The notes below the pieces were generated by a model. It did not search any database. It was not told where the DNA came from and saw only the letters and a program-made list of their open reading frames with translations. Shown piece by piece: positions 42,469 through 51,969 of a stretch of 64,000 nt of DNA. Source of the stretch: Septoria linicola (Eukaryota > Ascomycota > Dothideomycetes > Mycosphaerellales > Mycosphaerellaceae); the NCBI GenBank assembly GCA_024114885.1, contig CP099426.1, positions 682,001 through 746,000 on the forward strand, read 5' to 3'. The position numbers were made by a program, and so were the translations under genes. Positions within the stretch are counted from its first letter, which is position 1. Each line of letters opens with the position of its first letter.

Positions 42469-43016
42469 TTACATGAAATCCCACCAACCTACACGCCGAT
42501 AACCAAAAGCGGCCTCCCATCGCACCAGCTCATCGCGGCCCTCCCTCGAGAGACGACGCCACATCCCGTCAGGAATGTCTTGCCAGGTCTCCCGACTTCG
42601 CACCATAATATTCGCGCGAATGATTCCATTCCGCACAGCACAAGGAGGACGAATGCCCTGCAAGATCCAGTCCGCATTTCTAAGCGACCCCGTGTCTCCA
42701 GCACCGTAGCCAGTAGTTACAGCATGGCAATCGAGGCGAACGTCGGAAAGATGCATACAGTCTTTTACGGAGATTCGCCCAAGGAATCTGAACAAGGCTC
42801 TCGGTATAGAGCCAGAAAAATGGTCTGCGAGAAGTAAATTGATCGAGTCTCTTGTTGGAGCTGCACGCATGCGCAGTGGAGGCCATTGTTGCGAAGCCGT
42901 CCATCGTTGCGTGTGCCTACGTTGACTATGAAGTTTGGGTAGACTTCCTCGTAGTCGAAGTCTCGGAGCTCACGAGGCAGCATCATGAAGGCGGATTGTG
43001 GCTGATTGGTAGTCAT
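42469..43016 (-). pseudogene. LPRELRD gene copy, frameshifted
   Basis: The frame from ATG 43016 starts MTTNQPQSAFMMLPRELRDFDYEEV, nearly the same as the intact neighbour at 43258-43833 (MTMNQPQSQLMMLPRELRDYIYEAV). It reaches RSIYFSQTIFLALYREP and then stops soon after. The matching continuation, RFLGRISVKDCMHLSDVRLD, is in a different frame that ends at 42469. By comparison with the neighbour (FKRFLCRGPKRHYGRQLTKIKL), the reading must switch between about 42780 and 42815. The downstream half keeps a plausible protein composition, so the break may be recent. It most likely arose from a tandem duplication followed by decay; an assembly error is the alternative. Confidence 0.65.
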
Positions 43017-43257
43017 GAGGTATTTGAGCAGTTGATCGATCGTCGAAGCGGTCGTACTTGTCTGTGTCTGTGTTTGCTAGGCCGCTTTCACGCCAATTCG
43101 TGGAAGGCGTTTCCCTTCTAGTAGGAAAGCATCGCAATGTCTAGCACCATGCCGCGCCAACGAATCACCCCGAGCAGCATGTGGATGCAGCCGAAAGCTA
43201 CGTCCCAAAGATTTCTCGTCTACGCCAGAGGCGTTCCGTTGGAGTCGACCGTGCACC

Positions 43258-43833
43258 TCAATCCATGTAGAGCTCCAACAGCAACTGAACGCTCCGGTAG
43301 AACGAAAAGTGGGGCTCTTGGTCAGACCAGTACGCCTCGCGGACCCAGAGTCTGTAGGGCTCGCATGGCGTGGCATAAGTATTGTCCTTATGGGTGAAAA
43401 TACAGCCCCTCAAGACTTTTGCCGGCACATCGCGAGGCCACCATCTCTTGTTCCTCAAGTCTTGAAAGATAGATTGGATGTGGTGTAGAGCTATTATGAC
43501 ACGGTCTGATATGTTTGGATAGTTGTCCACTCGCGCCGTTGCCCAGCCGAGCTTGATCTTTGTGAGCTGCCTCCCGTAATGTCGCTTTGGACCTCGGCAC
43601 AGGAATCTTTTGAACTCTGTGCACGTGGCGCAGTAGAACGTCGTATATCTGAAGTAGAGCTCTGGGGTTTCGGCTCTGGTCTGTTTGCATGCAAGGCGGA
43701 TACCATCGTTTCTGACTTCGTGAGAAGTATATGCCACGTCGGCTTGGTGGTTCGTGAAGACAGCCTCGTAAATGTAGTCGCGCAATTCTCGTGGAAGCAT
43801 CATGAGCTGTGATTGTGGTTGATTCATTGTCAT
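43258..43833 (-). CDS. LPRELRD (F-box-like) hypothetical protein
   Basis: This open single-exon frame gives 191 residues. LMMLPRELRDYIYEAVF at residues 10-26 is the family motif, and LACKQTRAETPELYF follows as the second block. Aromatic and charged residues fill the rest, ending SVQLLLELYMD. It is the only unbroken member of the local trio and shares its first 20 residues closely with the decayed copy on its 3' side. A second ATG two codons downstream is an equally possible start. Its function is unknown. Family members are abundant in Dothideomycetes and often occur in clusters, as here. Confidence 0.7.
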   Translation of the reverse strand: MTMNQPQSQLMMLPRELRDYIYEAVFTNHQADVAYTSHEVRNDGIRLACKQTRAETPELYFRYTTFYCATCTEFKRFLCRGPKRHYGRQLTKIKLGWATARVDNYPNISDRVIIALHHIQSIFQDLRNKRWWPRDVPAKVLRGCIFTHKDNTYATPCEPYRLWVREAYWSDQEPHFSFYRSVQLLLELYMD

Positions 43834-44083
43834 GTTGGCTTACTTCACCGCAGGTGTTGGGTGAAAGAGGTAGGAGCAAGCCCGAGGTCGGTTGCCCCAA
43901 TAAGACAATTCCAGCAAACAACTGATCCTGGAAAGCAGGTCTGGTCCCATCGATCGTGGTAGGCGCCAGTTTTGGCCTTCTGACACCTGTTTGGAGAGCA
44001 CGGGTCACTCTGAAAGCGAGTGAAGGATACTACCAGATAGTTCGTCGGAGACCGGGGCAGATCACTAGCGCAACACGACTTCC

Positions 44084-45538
44084 TTACACCATAACTCTCC
44101 TCAAACCACTAGTCCCACCAAGAATCCGCCTTCCTGTGACGGCATCTCTCCCAGCACCACTCTCCCACTTCTCTCTGCGACTGCCACCACCTTCTTCGAC
44201 CCACCCTCTTGCACCCTCCTCTTCACCAGATCCTTCCATGAAAGCCTCCTGTCGTGGATGCGAGCCATCGACCCACTTGAAGATACAGCTGTAGCAGTAC
44301 ACATACCCTGTCTGTGCAGCCGTAGGTGTTTGCACTGGCTGCACGCAGATCGGGCACAGAGCAGTTGTGTTTTCATCTTCGTCGTTGGTGGCAGCGGGTG
44401 GTGAAACAGTGAAGATAGGTAGCATGCTCGTTGCTGAAATCGGAGGACCATGATTGAATCCGCTGTCTCTTCTTGACGAACTACTGCTTGGCCTCTCGCC
44501 CTTTTCATCTGCGAACTCGGCTTTCCTCTCCTTCTCTTTCTCTTCGCCACCTTTCTTCGGGCCAAAGGTTGCCAGTGACTGCCTTGAAGCAGGAACGCCG
44601 CTGATACTTGGAGGCGGCAACTCCAGCCCCTCATTCGCTTTCTTGCTGAGTTGTCTCGAGAAGTCCGAGTTGTGCCACCATTCCAGGAACTTCAATGCAA
44701 AGATACTCGTCGGGAGAAGCAACTTCAAAGCCGTCACGACCTTGGGCTGCAGCACTCTCGACATGGTCCGCGGTGCAAATATACTCGTCGTCTGGCCAGA
44801 TCGTGGGGCTGGAGCAGGCTTAGGCTCTGTCGCAAGCGCAATCGCTTTATGATCCGCATCGTTCAACCGTCTGATCCTCGATCCAATGATCCACATGAAC
44901 GGAGAGTGGTACTTCGTCCCATCGAACAGATATGCAAGGTTGAATGCCAGCAGCGAGAAGTAGTATGCTGCATTTACAGTGGGGTATATCTTCCTCAAGA
45001 ACCACTTGTATAACCACATGATCTTCTCCTTCAGCCTTCCTTCCGTGGGATATCGTTCGCGGTCACGGTAAGCAGGCCCGAGCATGTTGATGCCACTAGC
45101 GTGAATGTCGTAGCTCTCGTCCAGTTTGCGTTTGATATATGGGATGCCGACCATGACGGCCAGGTTCTTCCATACATCTCCATCGCGTAATTGGAGCGTC
45201 TCGCGAACCTCTTTGGGAGCTCCTAGTCGTGCTCTTGTGCTCTCTCCACCCTTAATCCGTAGTACACGTTCGCGCTTGAGGCCGTAGAAGTTCTCTGTGA
45301 AGCCTCCGCCATATGTGCGCAGATAGAAGCGTTCGATAAGCAAGGAGCATACAGCATAGAGCTCGTCAAAGTTGTTCAGTATGCGCAGAAGATATCGAGG
45401 GTTGCGATGTGTCGCGACTGCGAGGAGATAGCGCAGCGATGGTGGGATCAGGCCATTGAGTTCATTCTCTGACAAAATCTCGAACAGTGAAGGCTTTTGG
45501 TTGTCGTAGCCGCCTGACAAGGCTGTCATGAACTCCAT
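44084..45538 (-). CDS. pex12: Peroxisomal RING protein Pex12
   Basis: Pex12 is one of three RING peroxins forming the peroxisomal ubiquitin-ligase channel that recycles the import receptor Pex5. The frame from ATG 45538 encodes 484 residues and starts MEFMTALSGGYDNQKPSLFE, the typical Pex12 N-terminus. It is followed by PPSLRYLLAVATHRNPRYLL and TENFYGLKRERV, both strongly conserved. Hydrophobic segments (for example YYFSLLAFNLAYLF) fit the membrane core. A C-terminal RING-like region begins with CPICVQPVQT and contains YCYSCIFKWV; it has fewer zinc ligands than a standard RING, as is known for Pex12. The C-terminus ends with an extended Gly/Arg-rich tail. An in-frame ATG at 45652 would add 38 residues that do not resemble Pex12. 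DAD1 is divergent, 193 bases away. Confidence 0.9.
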   Translation of the reverse strand: MEFMTALSGGYDNQKPSLFEILSENELNGLIPPSLRYLLAVATHRNPRYLLRILNNFDELYAVCSLLIERFYLRTYGGGFTENFYGLKRERVLRIKGGESTRARLGAPKEVRETLQLRDGDVWKNLAVMVGIPYIKRKLDESYDIHASGINMLGPAYRDRERYPTEGRLKEKIMWLYKWFLRKIYPTVNAAYYFSLLAFNLAYLFDGTKYHSPFMWIIGSRIRRLNDADHKAIALATEPKPAPAPRSGQTTSIFAPRTMSRVLQPKVVTALKLLLPTSIFALKFLEWWHNSDFSRQLSKKANEGLELPPPSISGVPASRQSLATFGPKKGGEEKEKERKAEFADEKGERPSSSSSRRDSGFNHGPPISATSMLPIFTVSPPAATNDEDENTTALCPICVQPVQTPTAAQTGYVYCYSCIFKWVDGSHPRQEAFMEGSGEEEGARGWVEEGGGSRREKWESGAGRDAVTGRRILGGTSGLRRVMV

Positions 45539-45731
45539 GATGGTAATGTTATCGTAGAACCATGTTGTATACAGAACGACACAGTGTAGGGATGTGCATT
45601 CGACGAGATGAGACGACGTGAGGCTCTGCCGAGGTTCCTCTTCACACTTCACAGGCGCGTGTCAAACCAAACTTTCCGAAGAACGCGTCAAGCTTACAAC
45701 CGCACGGCAAATATCGTGCTCTGTTCGCATC
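45539..45731. promoter_or_regulatory. Short divergent promoter of pex12 and dad1
   Basis: The two start codons are only 193 bases apart on opposite strands, so the genes must share promoter sequence. I see no obvious TATA box. Confidence 0.6.
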
Positions 45732-46099
45732 ATGGCGACGGCAAATGGTTCGCAAGAAGGCAGAGCCTTCTTCGAGCAGCAAAGAGCATTGTTGATCCAA
45801 GATGTGGCGGCGGTCAGTGCACAGTCTGCCCTTCCTGCAGCTCAGAGCTGATGATAGTATGGCAGAGTATGGAGAATGTGCTCCAGAATATCAACAAGCT
45901 CAATCGTAGTCTGGAGGGCGTGATCGCGGTACGCATCAGCCAAACTGACCTATGGATAAATCCTCACTGATATGTGCTCCAGGTCGGCAACGAGTTCAGC
46001 CAAGTCGAGGGGCTGTGGTCTCAATTCGAAAACGTTATGGCCAAGCCAGCAGAGAAGACCGAAAATCACGACGCTAAGGAGGGAGCGGAGGCCACATAG
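45732..46099 (+). CDS. dad1: DASH complex subunit Dad1
   Basis: Dad1 is a small subunit of the DASH/Dam1 ring that couples kinetochores to microtubules. Three short exons (45732-45812, 45866-45928, 45983-46099) encode 86 residues. Joined, they read through FFEQQRALLIQDVAASMENV, then NINKLNRSLEGVIAVGNEFS, then VEGLWSQFENVM, which is the diagnostic Dad1 core in order. Both introns (53 and 54 bases) fall between codons. The last 20 residues are a variable acidic tail (ENHDAKEGAEAT). Each exon alone is too short to stand out as an open frame, but the combined match is unmistakable. Length is typical. Confidence 0.92.
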
Positions 46100-46842
46100 G
46101 GGCGACCTCAATGCACAAGAAAGGATGCGCAGTCTTGAAATTATGATACCCATGAGCATTTAAGAGCGACAGACACGAGTCTATGAACGATGAGAGTTTG
46201 AGAAAGAGGCATATCATGAACTTATTTCCTGCCTCATGAACAGTCATGCTAACTACAGACATAAAAGCTTGGAGAGCAATCTGCCTCGCAACCTGTACGA
46301 GCTCCAGATCCCCCACCAAGAAGTACTTTCCACACCATGAATTCATCAATCAAACATTTCATATCTTCTGGAAGAGCAAAACTCCAAGCTTTCCCTTCCT
46401 TCCCAATTCGTATACCCAGCGCCGAAACAGAAAGAAAAGCCAATATGCCGCTGCTGGTGTATTCATGCATGATACCCTCGATGCAAGTTCAAAATGTGCC
46501 CTGTCCATGCCTCCTCAAGCTCAGGGCTAACCTCGCTTCGTCCCCCAAATGAGACGGCGCATCTCCCTGAACAGTAGCCCAAAGTGCCCCACGTGCTGTA
46601 TGAGAGTCGGCTGAGGGACGACGTTCATCGACTGACGCTTTGCGACAGTCTTCGTGCGTTTCGGCAAGCTCTCGCTGGTCTGCTGCGGTGGTGGCATTGA
46701 AGGGCCAAGAGGCTGTTCTCTCTCGTCGTACACTGCTGGAAACAAAAAGTTCGCTAGTCAATAAATGCAAATCGTGAAAGTTACCAGTTCCAATCTCGAC
46801 ACGCACCTCTAGGGAGCATGGAGAAGTGGAAGGGATGGACTC
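46100..46842. other. Convergent intergenic region
   Basis: About 740 bases between the ends of dad1 (plus) and rho4 (minus). Short open frames on both strands show nothing recognisable. Confidence 0.5.
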
Positions 46843-47750
46843 TTAGAGAATTTGGCATTTACTGCGCTTCTTCTTTTTCGGTGGCAGAGTTTGACTGCCT
46901 CGGCTTCCTAGTCGTGTATCTTGTTGGCTGATCTCGTCTTGCCCTCGGACCGCGATATCGATTGCTGTGTCGAAGATATCTTGCACTCCGGTGGCTTCTT
47001 TTGAGGAACATTCCATGTATAGAGCTCCCATCTTTTGTGCAACGGTCTTTCCTTGTTCCTTGGTGACTGGCGTCAAGCCTTGCGTTTTCAGGAGTTCGAT
47101 ACATGTGCGCTTGTGTCGTAGATCTGACTTCAGGCCGCAGAGTATGATGGGCGTTGTTGGACAGAAGTGGAGGACTTCAGGGTACCACTGTGGAGTGTTA
47201 GCGCGCGTGAAAGCAACAATTCGAGTTGCTATAAGCTCACCTTGTCGAGCACATTTTCGAGTGAATTGGGACAGTCGATCGCGAAGCATACAAAAAGCAG
47301 ATCTGTTTCTGGGTAGGAAAGCGGTCGCAGTCGGTCGTATTCTTCTTGGCCAGCCGTGTCCCACAATGCGAGTTCGACGCCTTTGCCAGACTGCTTGTGC
47401 TCAACAGTCGTGATGTAGTTCTCGAAGACTGTAGGGACGTATTTCTGTTGACCGTTAGTACTTTTCATCTCCTGTCTTCTTCGCCGACCCACCTCTGGAA
47501 AGTAGCCCTGGCTGTAGCTGATCAACAAGCACGTCTTGCCGCAGCCTCCATCGCCCACCACCACAAACTTCTTGCTGAACTCCGGAGGCGCCGTGATGTT
47601 CGTCCTTGCGCTGCTCGTCGTGTTGACTGTTCCGTCGCTGCCACGCGTGCTTCGTCGGTAGCTGTCGTTGCGCGCGAGAAATGACTTGCTGCTGTTCTTG
47701 CGTCGCAGATGGTCGTATGAAGGATTGGCACCGACGTTGTTGATCGACAT
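46843..47750 (-). CDS. rho4: Rho-type GTPase, Rho4-like
   Basis: Rho4 is a membrane-attached GTPase acting in septation and cell-wall synthesis in fungi. Three exons (47750-47493, 47444-47241, 47187-46843) encode 268 residues. The P-loop is GDGGCGKTC, the switch II motif is WDTAGQEEYDRLRPLSYP, and the Rho signature YVPTVFENYIT spans the first splice join. The guanine-specificity stretch TPIILCGLKSDLR has Leu-Lys in place of the usual NKxD spacing, which is seen in Rho4/RhoD relatives, though I cannot check it. The C-terminus has a polybasic run (PPKKKKRSK) before the CQIL prenylation box; the final Leu suggests geranylgeranylation. A 58-residue N-terminal extension before the G-domain distinguishes Rho4 from Rho1 and Rho3. 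Confidence 0.9.
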
Positions 47751-48350
47751 ATCTTACAATTCTCTGCGCGCTTCCCTTTAGATAGTGATTATTGGAATGG
47801 AGGCGCAAGAATGTAGAATCAATGTCTGAGAAGTGTCACCCGGAATCCAGACGGGCACCAAAATAGGTCGCGATGTTTGGCCCGTTGCCAGGGCAATGAG
47901 TGATATCATCTGGGAAATCGACCGTCGAGAGCCTGGTCAGTCGAATCAGAGCACTTCCATGCATGACGACAATCTCTGTTCGTCCACTTTTTGATCATCC
48001 ACAAGCCTAGGATGCGTTGGCTTGCTCGTGTCAACATCGTGTCTGTTGGATAACGGTGAAATCGGGCATGCATGTGACAGAGACTTGGCAGATTTGAAGC
48101 TTGGAGACTGGAGCGCTCGAAACTCTATCTGCCGCAACCTCACCTCCAACGTCCGCCATGGGTTCAGCTGCCCATGTCTTGAGGGCGGCTGTGTGACGTG
48201 CTTACGCCTCATTCTCTTTCTCACTACTCTACATTTGCTACCGGCATTCCTGCGAAGTCCTAGACCTCCGATCAGATCTGCTCTGACGCACCCGGCGCTA
48301 TCAATTTCGCAGATGTCAAGCCTCGGCTTCAACCGCAGGCTATCGTACAG
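47751..48350. other. Divergent promoter region
   Basis: These 600 bases lie between the start codons of rho4 (minus) and the sphingoid-base phosphatase (plus). Frames in it lack domains. No clear regulatory motif was identified. Confidence 0.5.
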
Positions 48351-50026
48351 ATGGCAGATAAATCCATCAACCTGAGATTTCAGGCACATCTCAGGACTCC
48401 TTCCCCCGATCCTGATGCTGGCCTTCGAGGTCTATCCCATTATGAACGGCGTCTGCCGCCATGGAGATATCGTCTCCGGCAAGCACTTATCCCAATTGTC
48501 CGGAAGGAGACTGCTTATCTGGCAAAGATGCAGCAAGCAGTGCGGTCTCCGGTGCTGGACTCGTACTTTGCCATGACCGCCAATCTTGGTACACACACAT
48601 TCTTCATGACTGCTCTTCCCATCTGCTTCTGGTGTGGCTATCCAGTTCTTGGCGTGTCGCTAGTACAAATGTTGGCAGCTGGGGTTTACTTGAGCGGCTA
48701 TGCCAAAGATATGGTATGCCTGCCAAGGCCACTTTCGCCTCCATTGCAGAGAATCACAATGTCAGGTTCTGCCGCGTTGGAGTATGGCTTTCCTTCCACG
48801 CATACGACAAATGCCGTGTCTGTGGCAATCTATTGCCTACACCACCTCTGGACGACACAAGATCAGCTCTCCACATGGGCCTATCGGTTGAGTGTGCTTG
48901 GCTTCGTCTCGTACGCCACCTCCATCAGCATAGGCCGTATGTACTGCGGTATGCACGGCTTCTCAGATGTAGTATTTGGTGCAATGCTAGGCGGTCTGAT
49001 CGCCGTCTGCAGAGTACTCACAGGACCAGTATTCGACGCCTGGCTTCTTGCTGACGGGATCGCAAGACCTGCCATCGTCGCACTGATCATGGCCATAGCT
49101 GTCCGCTTTCACCCGGAGCCTGCGGACAACTGCCCCTGCTTTGACGACAGCGTGGCTTTCATTGGCGTCGTGATGGGCGTGAGCATCGGCACGTGGCATT
49201 ACGCACAGCTCCAGGTCGATGCTAGCATGCCGCCTGTGGCGCTTATCAACATGTACTTGTTCGACAATTGGGATATCGTCAAAGTGGTTGCGCGTATGGT
49301 GTTGGGCATCGTGATGGTCTTTGCCTGGCGGGCAACAATGAAGCCACTGCTTCTACGAACCTTGCCGCCCACGTTCCGATTTGTGGGTCATTATGGACTG
49401 CAGATCCCTCGTCGATACTTTTTGCAATCCAGGTAAGCCACCGAGCCATTCTCCTGATGTCGCTAATGTGTGATAGGGACTACAAGACAGTACCTCCACT
49501 CCGCAAAGACGACAAAGTTCTCCCACCTGCTTCAGACATCCCGAGCATGCTCAATGCCATTAGGCGGCGCAAGCGAACGATCTCGGTGGGACCTCAATCT
49601 GAGGCCGATGCCAGAGAGCTGATTGCGAACCGCGAGGAAGCACGCAGACCAAAGCCGCAGTCGTCCACCTCGTCATTACTTGTGCCCACTATAGCAGAAC
49701 AAGCACTTGCCATCACGCCAGAGGAGCCAGTCGATTCCTCATCTTACCTCGCGGCCCACCGGCACCAGAACTATCTTACCACGCCCACCAGAAAGATCAA
49801 CCCTGCGGGCGACGCTCTCCTCACGCCACCAGCAAGCGATCATGGTAACTGCAGTGATAGCGGCAACGAAGACGAGAAGAGCGATCGAAGGATGTTCTCC
49901 AACCTAGAGAAACCACGTGTCAGATACGATGTGGAAGTCATCACGAAAATTGTGGTGTACGCTGGCATTGGTTGGCTGGCTGTCGAAGGCAATCCGGTAC
50001 TCTTCGAAAAGCTAGGCTTTGTGTGA
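48351..50026 (+). CDS. Long-chain base 1-phosphate phosphatase (Lcb3/Ysr3 type)
   Basis: This ER-membrane enzyme removes phosphate from sphingoid base 1-phosphates in sphingolipid turnover. The three phosphatase motifs of the PAP2 superfamily are visible: KDMVCLPRP (residues 119-127), FPSTH (PSTH at about 148-151), and SIGRMYCGMHGFSDV (about residues 194-208) with the catalytic histidine and aspartate. Several hydrophobic spans surround them, as in Lcb3. Two exons (48351-49432 and 49477-50026, with a very short 44-base intron) encode 543 residues. After the membrane part, the second exon provides a Ser-rich cytosolic tail (RRKRTISVG and similar) and one more hydrophobic segment near the C-terminus (EVITKIVVYAGIGWLAV). 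The donor GTAAGC and acceptor TAG rebuild QSRDYKTVPPL in frame. Confidence 0.9.
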
Positions 50027-51824
50027 TCTGGCGACTCGAGATTCATGATCGGTTCCAGTCGACGATCTACATTGATTGTGGCGTCGTCAATTGCCATTAC
50101 TTGCAAACTTTGCCAGTTTTTGACTGAAGGTGCGCTGTAGGAAAGACCTCGCCGAGGTAGCTATCTGAGAGGCGCCCTATCTCCAAGTGGCTGAGCTATA
50201 TCAGGCCTCTGCTCAGCGCGGCCATCTTCTCAGCAGTCAGCGTAGCAACTTGTGCGAACGGACTCCCGCAAGAGGTGCTCGAGGCAAAGGACTGCCGCCG
50301 AGAAGTCTCATCAATGTCACGGCGAGAAGGCCTCGACGAAGCCGCTAAGTTCTGTCAGGCATTCAGTAGACGCGTCACGGGTGTCTGCTGAATCCACTCG
50401 AACGCCAGCGAGCTTCATGGCGCCTTCTTCTCTGTCATGAGATCATTCGGTTGAGGCGGGGCCTGCAGCAAAGCCATCTTTACTGCATGGTATGAAAATG
50501 GAAAAGGAGTGGGCCAGTGCTGGTTGATTCCACATATGAGTCTTCGATACGTTTCGCTGCAGAGACCAACTCTTTGCAATGTATGCTCAGCACAGCATCG
50601 AGACAATGTCAAATTCTAACGCTGGACGGCTGACTGCGAGCTGCGGGTGATCCGATGTTCGCAAAACTCAAAGACGATGTCGGTTGCGTAGCAAACCTTC
50701 ATCGCCTACGCGATTTCGCGAACGTCTACAGGATACGCATGTATGAATCAAACTGTTCTCGATCCGAGCAGTCGACAGCCCGTCGAGGCTATTAACCAGT
50801 CCAGCCAAAAGCTCCAAGCTCTTGGCCGTAACCAAGCTTAGCTTGCACAAGTCGATAGTCAGATGGATTCATTGCTCCGACAGCATGTGGAAAGGCTTTG
50901 CTGGTGATGAGTCCTGCTAGCGATTCTGCGATACCATCATCGAGAAAGCAGCGATCACGATATTTGGGCGTAGATAGAATGACTTTGGTATACCAAAGCA
51001 CACATGTATGACATGAGATTGGAGCCATGAGAATGTAGATTTCGCAAAGTGCGGCACAAGATCTCGACATATGAATTGCATTGCACGTTGCGGTAGGTCT
51101 CACACTGCTACATATCAGATCTGTCGGTGAAGAAATGGTACGATATCTGATGAAGTCGCTGATCTGGGCGGTCTCCGAGTCGTCCGGGCAAATCGTGGGC
51201 CAATTTTCCTTTCGCTTCATTGCATGAAACTGCCGTCAGGGCTGTCAGGTACCGAAGCAGCCCACGTCCACCGCGACGAAAGCGGGATATGCTACAAAAC
51301 CGTTGCCGCTACATCCCACGTATGTGCTTCTGTGTCGTCTTCAGCCGTGCATTGCGCCAAGAGCCTCAAAGATATTGCATTTATGCTCACACACATTCAA
51401 CAGCTATCATTTTGCCTCTTCTGACCTTTGCAAGACGATGACGTGGGATGCAGGAACTTTGAGCCTTGTAGACGAAAGCACGGCTCAACTGTAGTAATGT
51501 CCTTTTCGTGATTGGCTGATCTATGCCAGCTTTCCGGGTGATGGTCCGCGACTCGTGCCATAGTGCTAGTCCCGACCGCCTGACTAGACTCCTTCTTCCA
51601 ACGACATGCCACCAGTGACAACCCCGGTCCGCACAAACGAGACGCTATTCTCAGCTCAGCAAAGGAGAAATTGTGTGCAGACAACCACGCTTCTGTGCAG
51701 AACAACCAAACACGACCTCACACGCTTGCTTGGAGGACGTCGACGTTGCCTGCCTAGCGCTACATCTCAGCCCCCTACAACGGCGCCCCACCACGGCAAC
51801 GCGGTGATAAGGCGTGTCCAGGAT

Positions 51825-51833
51825 TTATCAGAT
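51825..51833 (-). promoter_or_regulatory. SreA-type GATA site (ATCTGATAA)
   Basis: The plus-strand sequence TTATCAGAT is the exact complement of ATCTGATAA, which matches the extended site ATCWGATAA known for SreA/Sre1 iron repressors. It lies about 140 bases upstream of the GATA-factor start codon. Function is inferred from the match and position. Confidence 0.6.
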
Positions 51834-51840
51834 CTCGGCC

Positions 51841-51849
51841 ATCAGATAG
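51841..51849 (+). promoter_or_regulatory. Near-match SreA-type GATA site (ATCAGATAG)
   Basis: This differs from ATCWGATAA only in the last base and lies 7 bases after the exact site, on the opposite strand. Such paired sites would suit a two-finger protein. A further TGATAA lies at 51804-51809. Confidence 0.45.
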
Positions 51850-51969
51850 TCTCCGCACCTGTCATCTTTCCAAGAGAACCTGTTCCCTTGAGATCGTCCA
51901 GTCACCACATACAACCAGGTTGTCAGATGCATGCGACGATAACAATTCCTGTCAAACACCACCCACATA

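Larger units (their letters stand above)
50027..51969. other. Long intergenic region upstream of the GATA factor
   Basis: Nearly 2 kb without a supportable gene. A 142-codon minus-strand frame (50792-51220) has no domain. GATA-type motifs occur along it, for example near-matches at 51112-51120 and at about 51144-51152, and the clearer pair at 51825-51849. The size fits an extended regulatory region and long leader for the transcription-factor gene that follows. Confidence 0.5.

Noticed and set aside
45539..45652. Longer Pex12 starting at 45652
   Set aside because: MEFMTALSGG is the usual start in fungal Pex12, and the extension has no similarity I recognise.
50792..51220. 142-codon minus-strand frame in the long region before the GATA factor
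   Set aside because: No recognisable domain, no neighbour or splice support, and it lies in a probable regulatory region.
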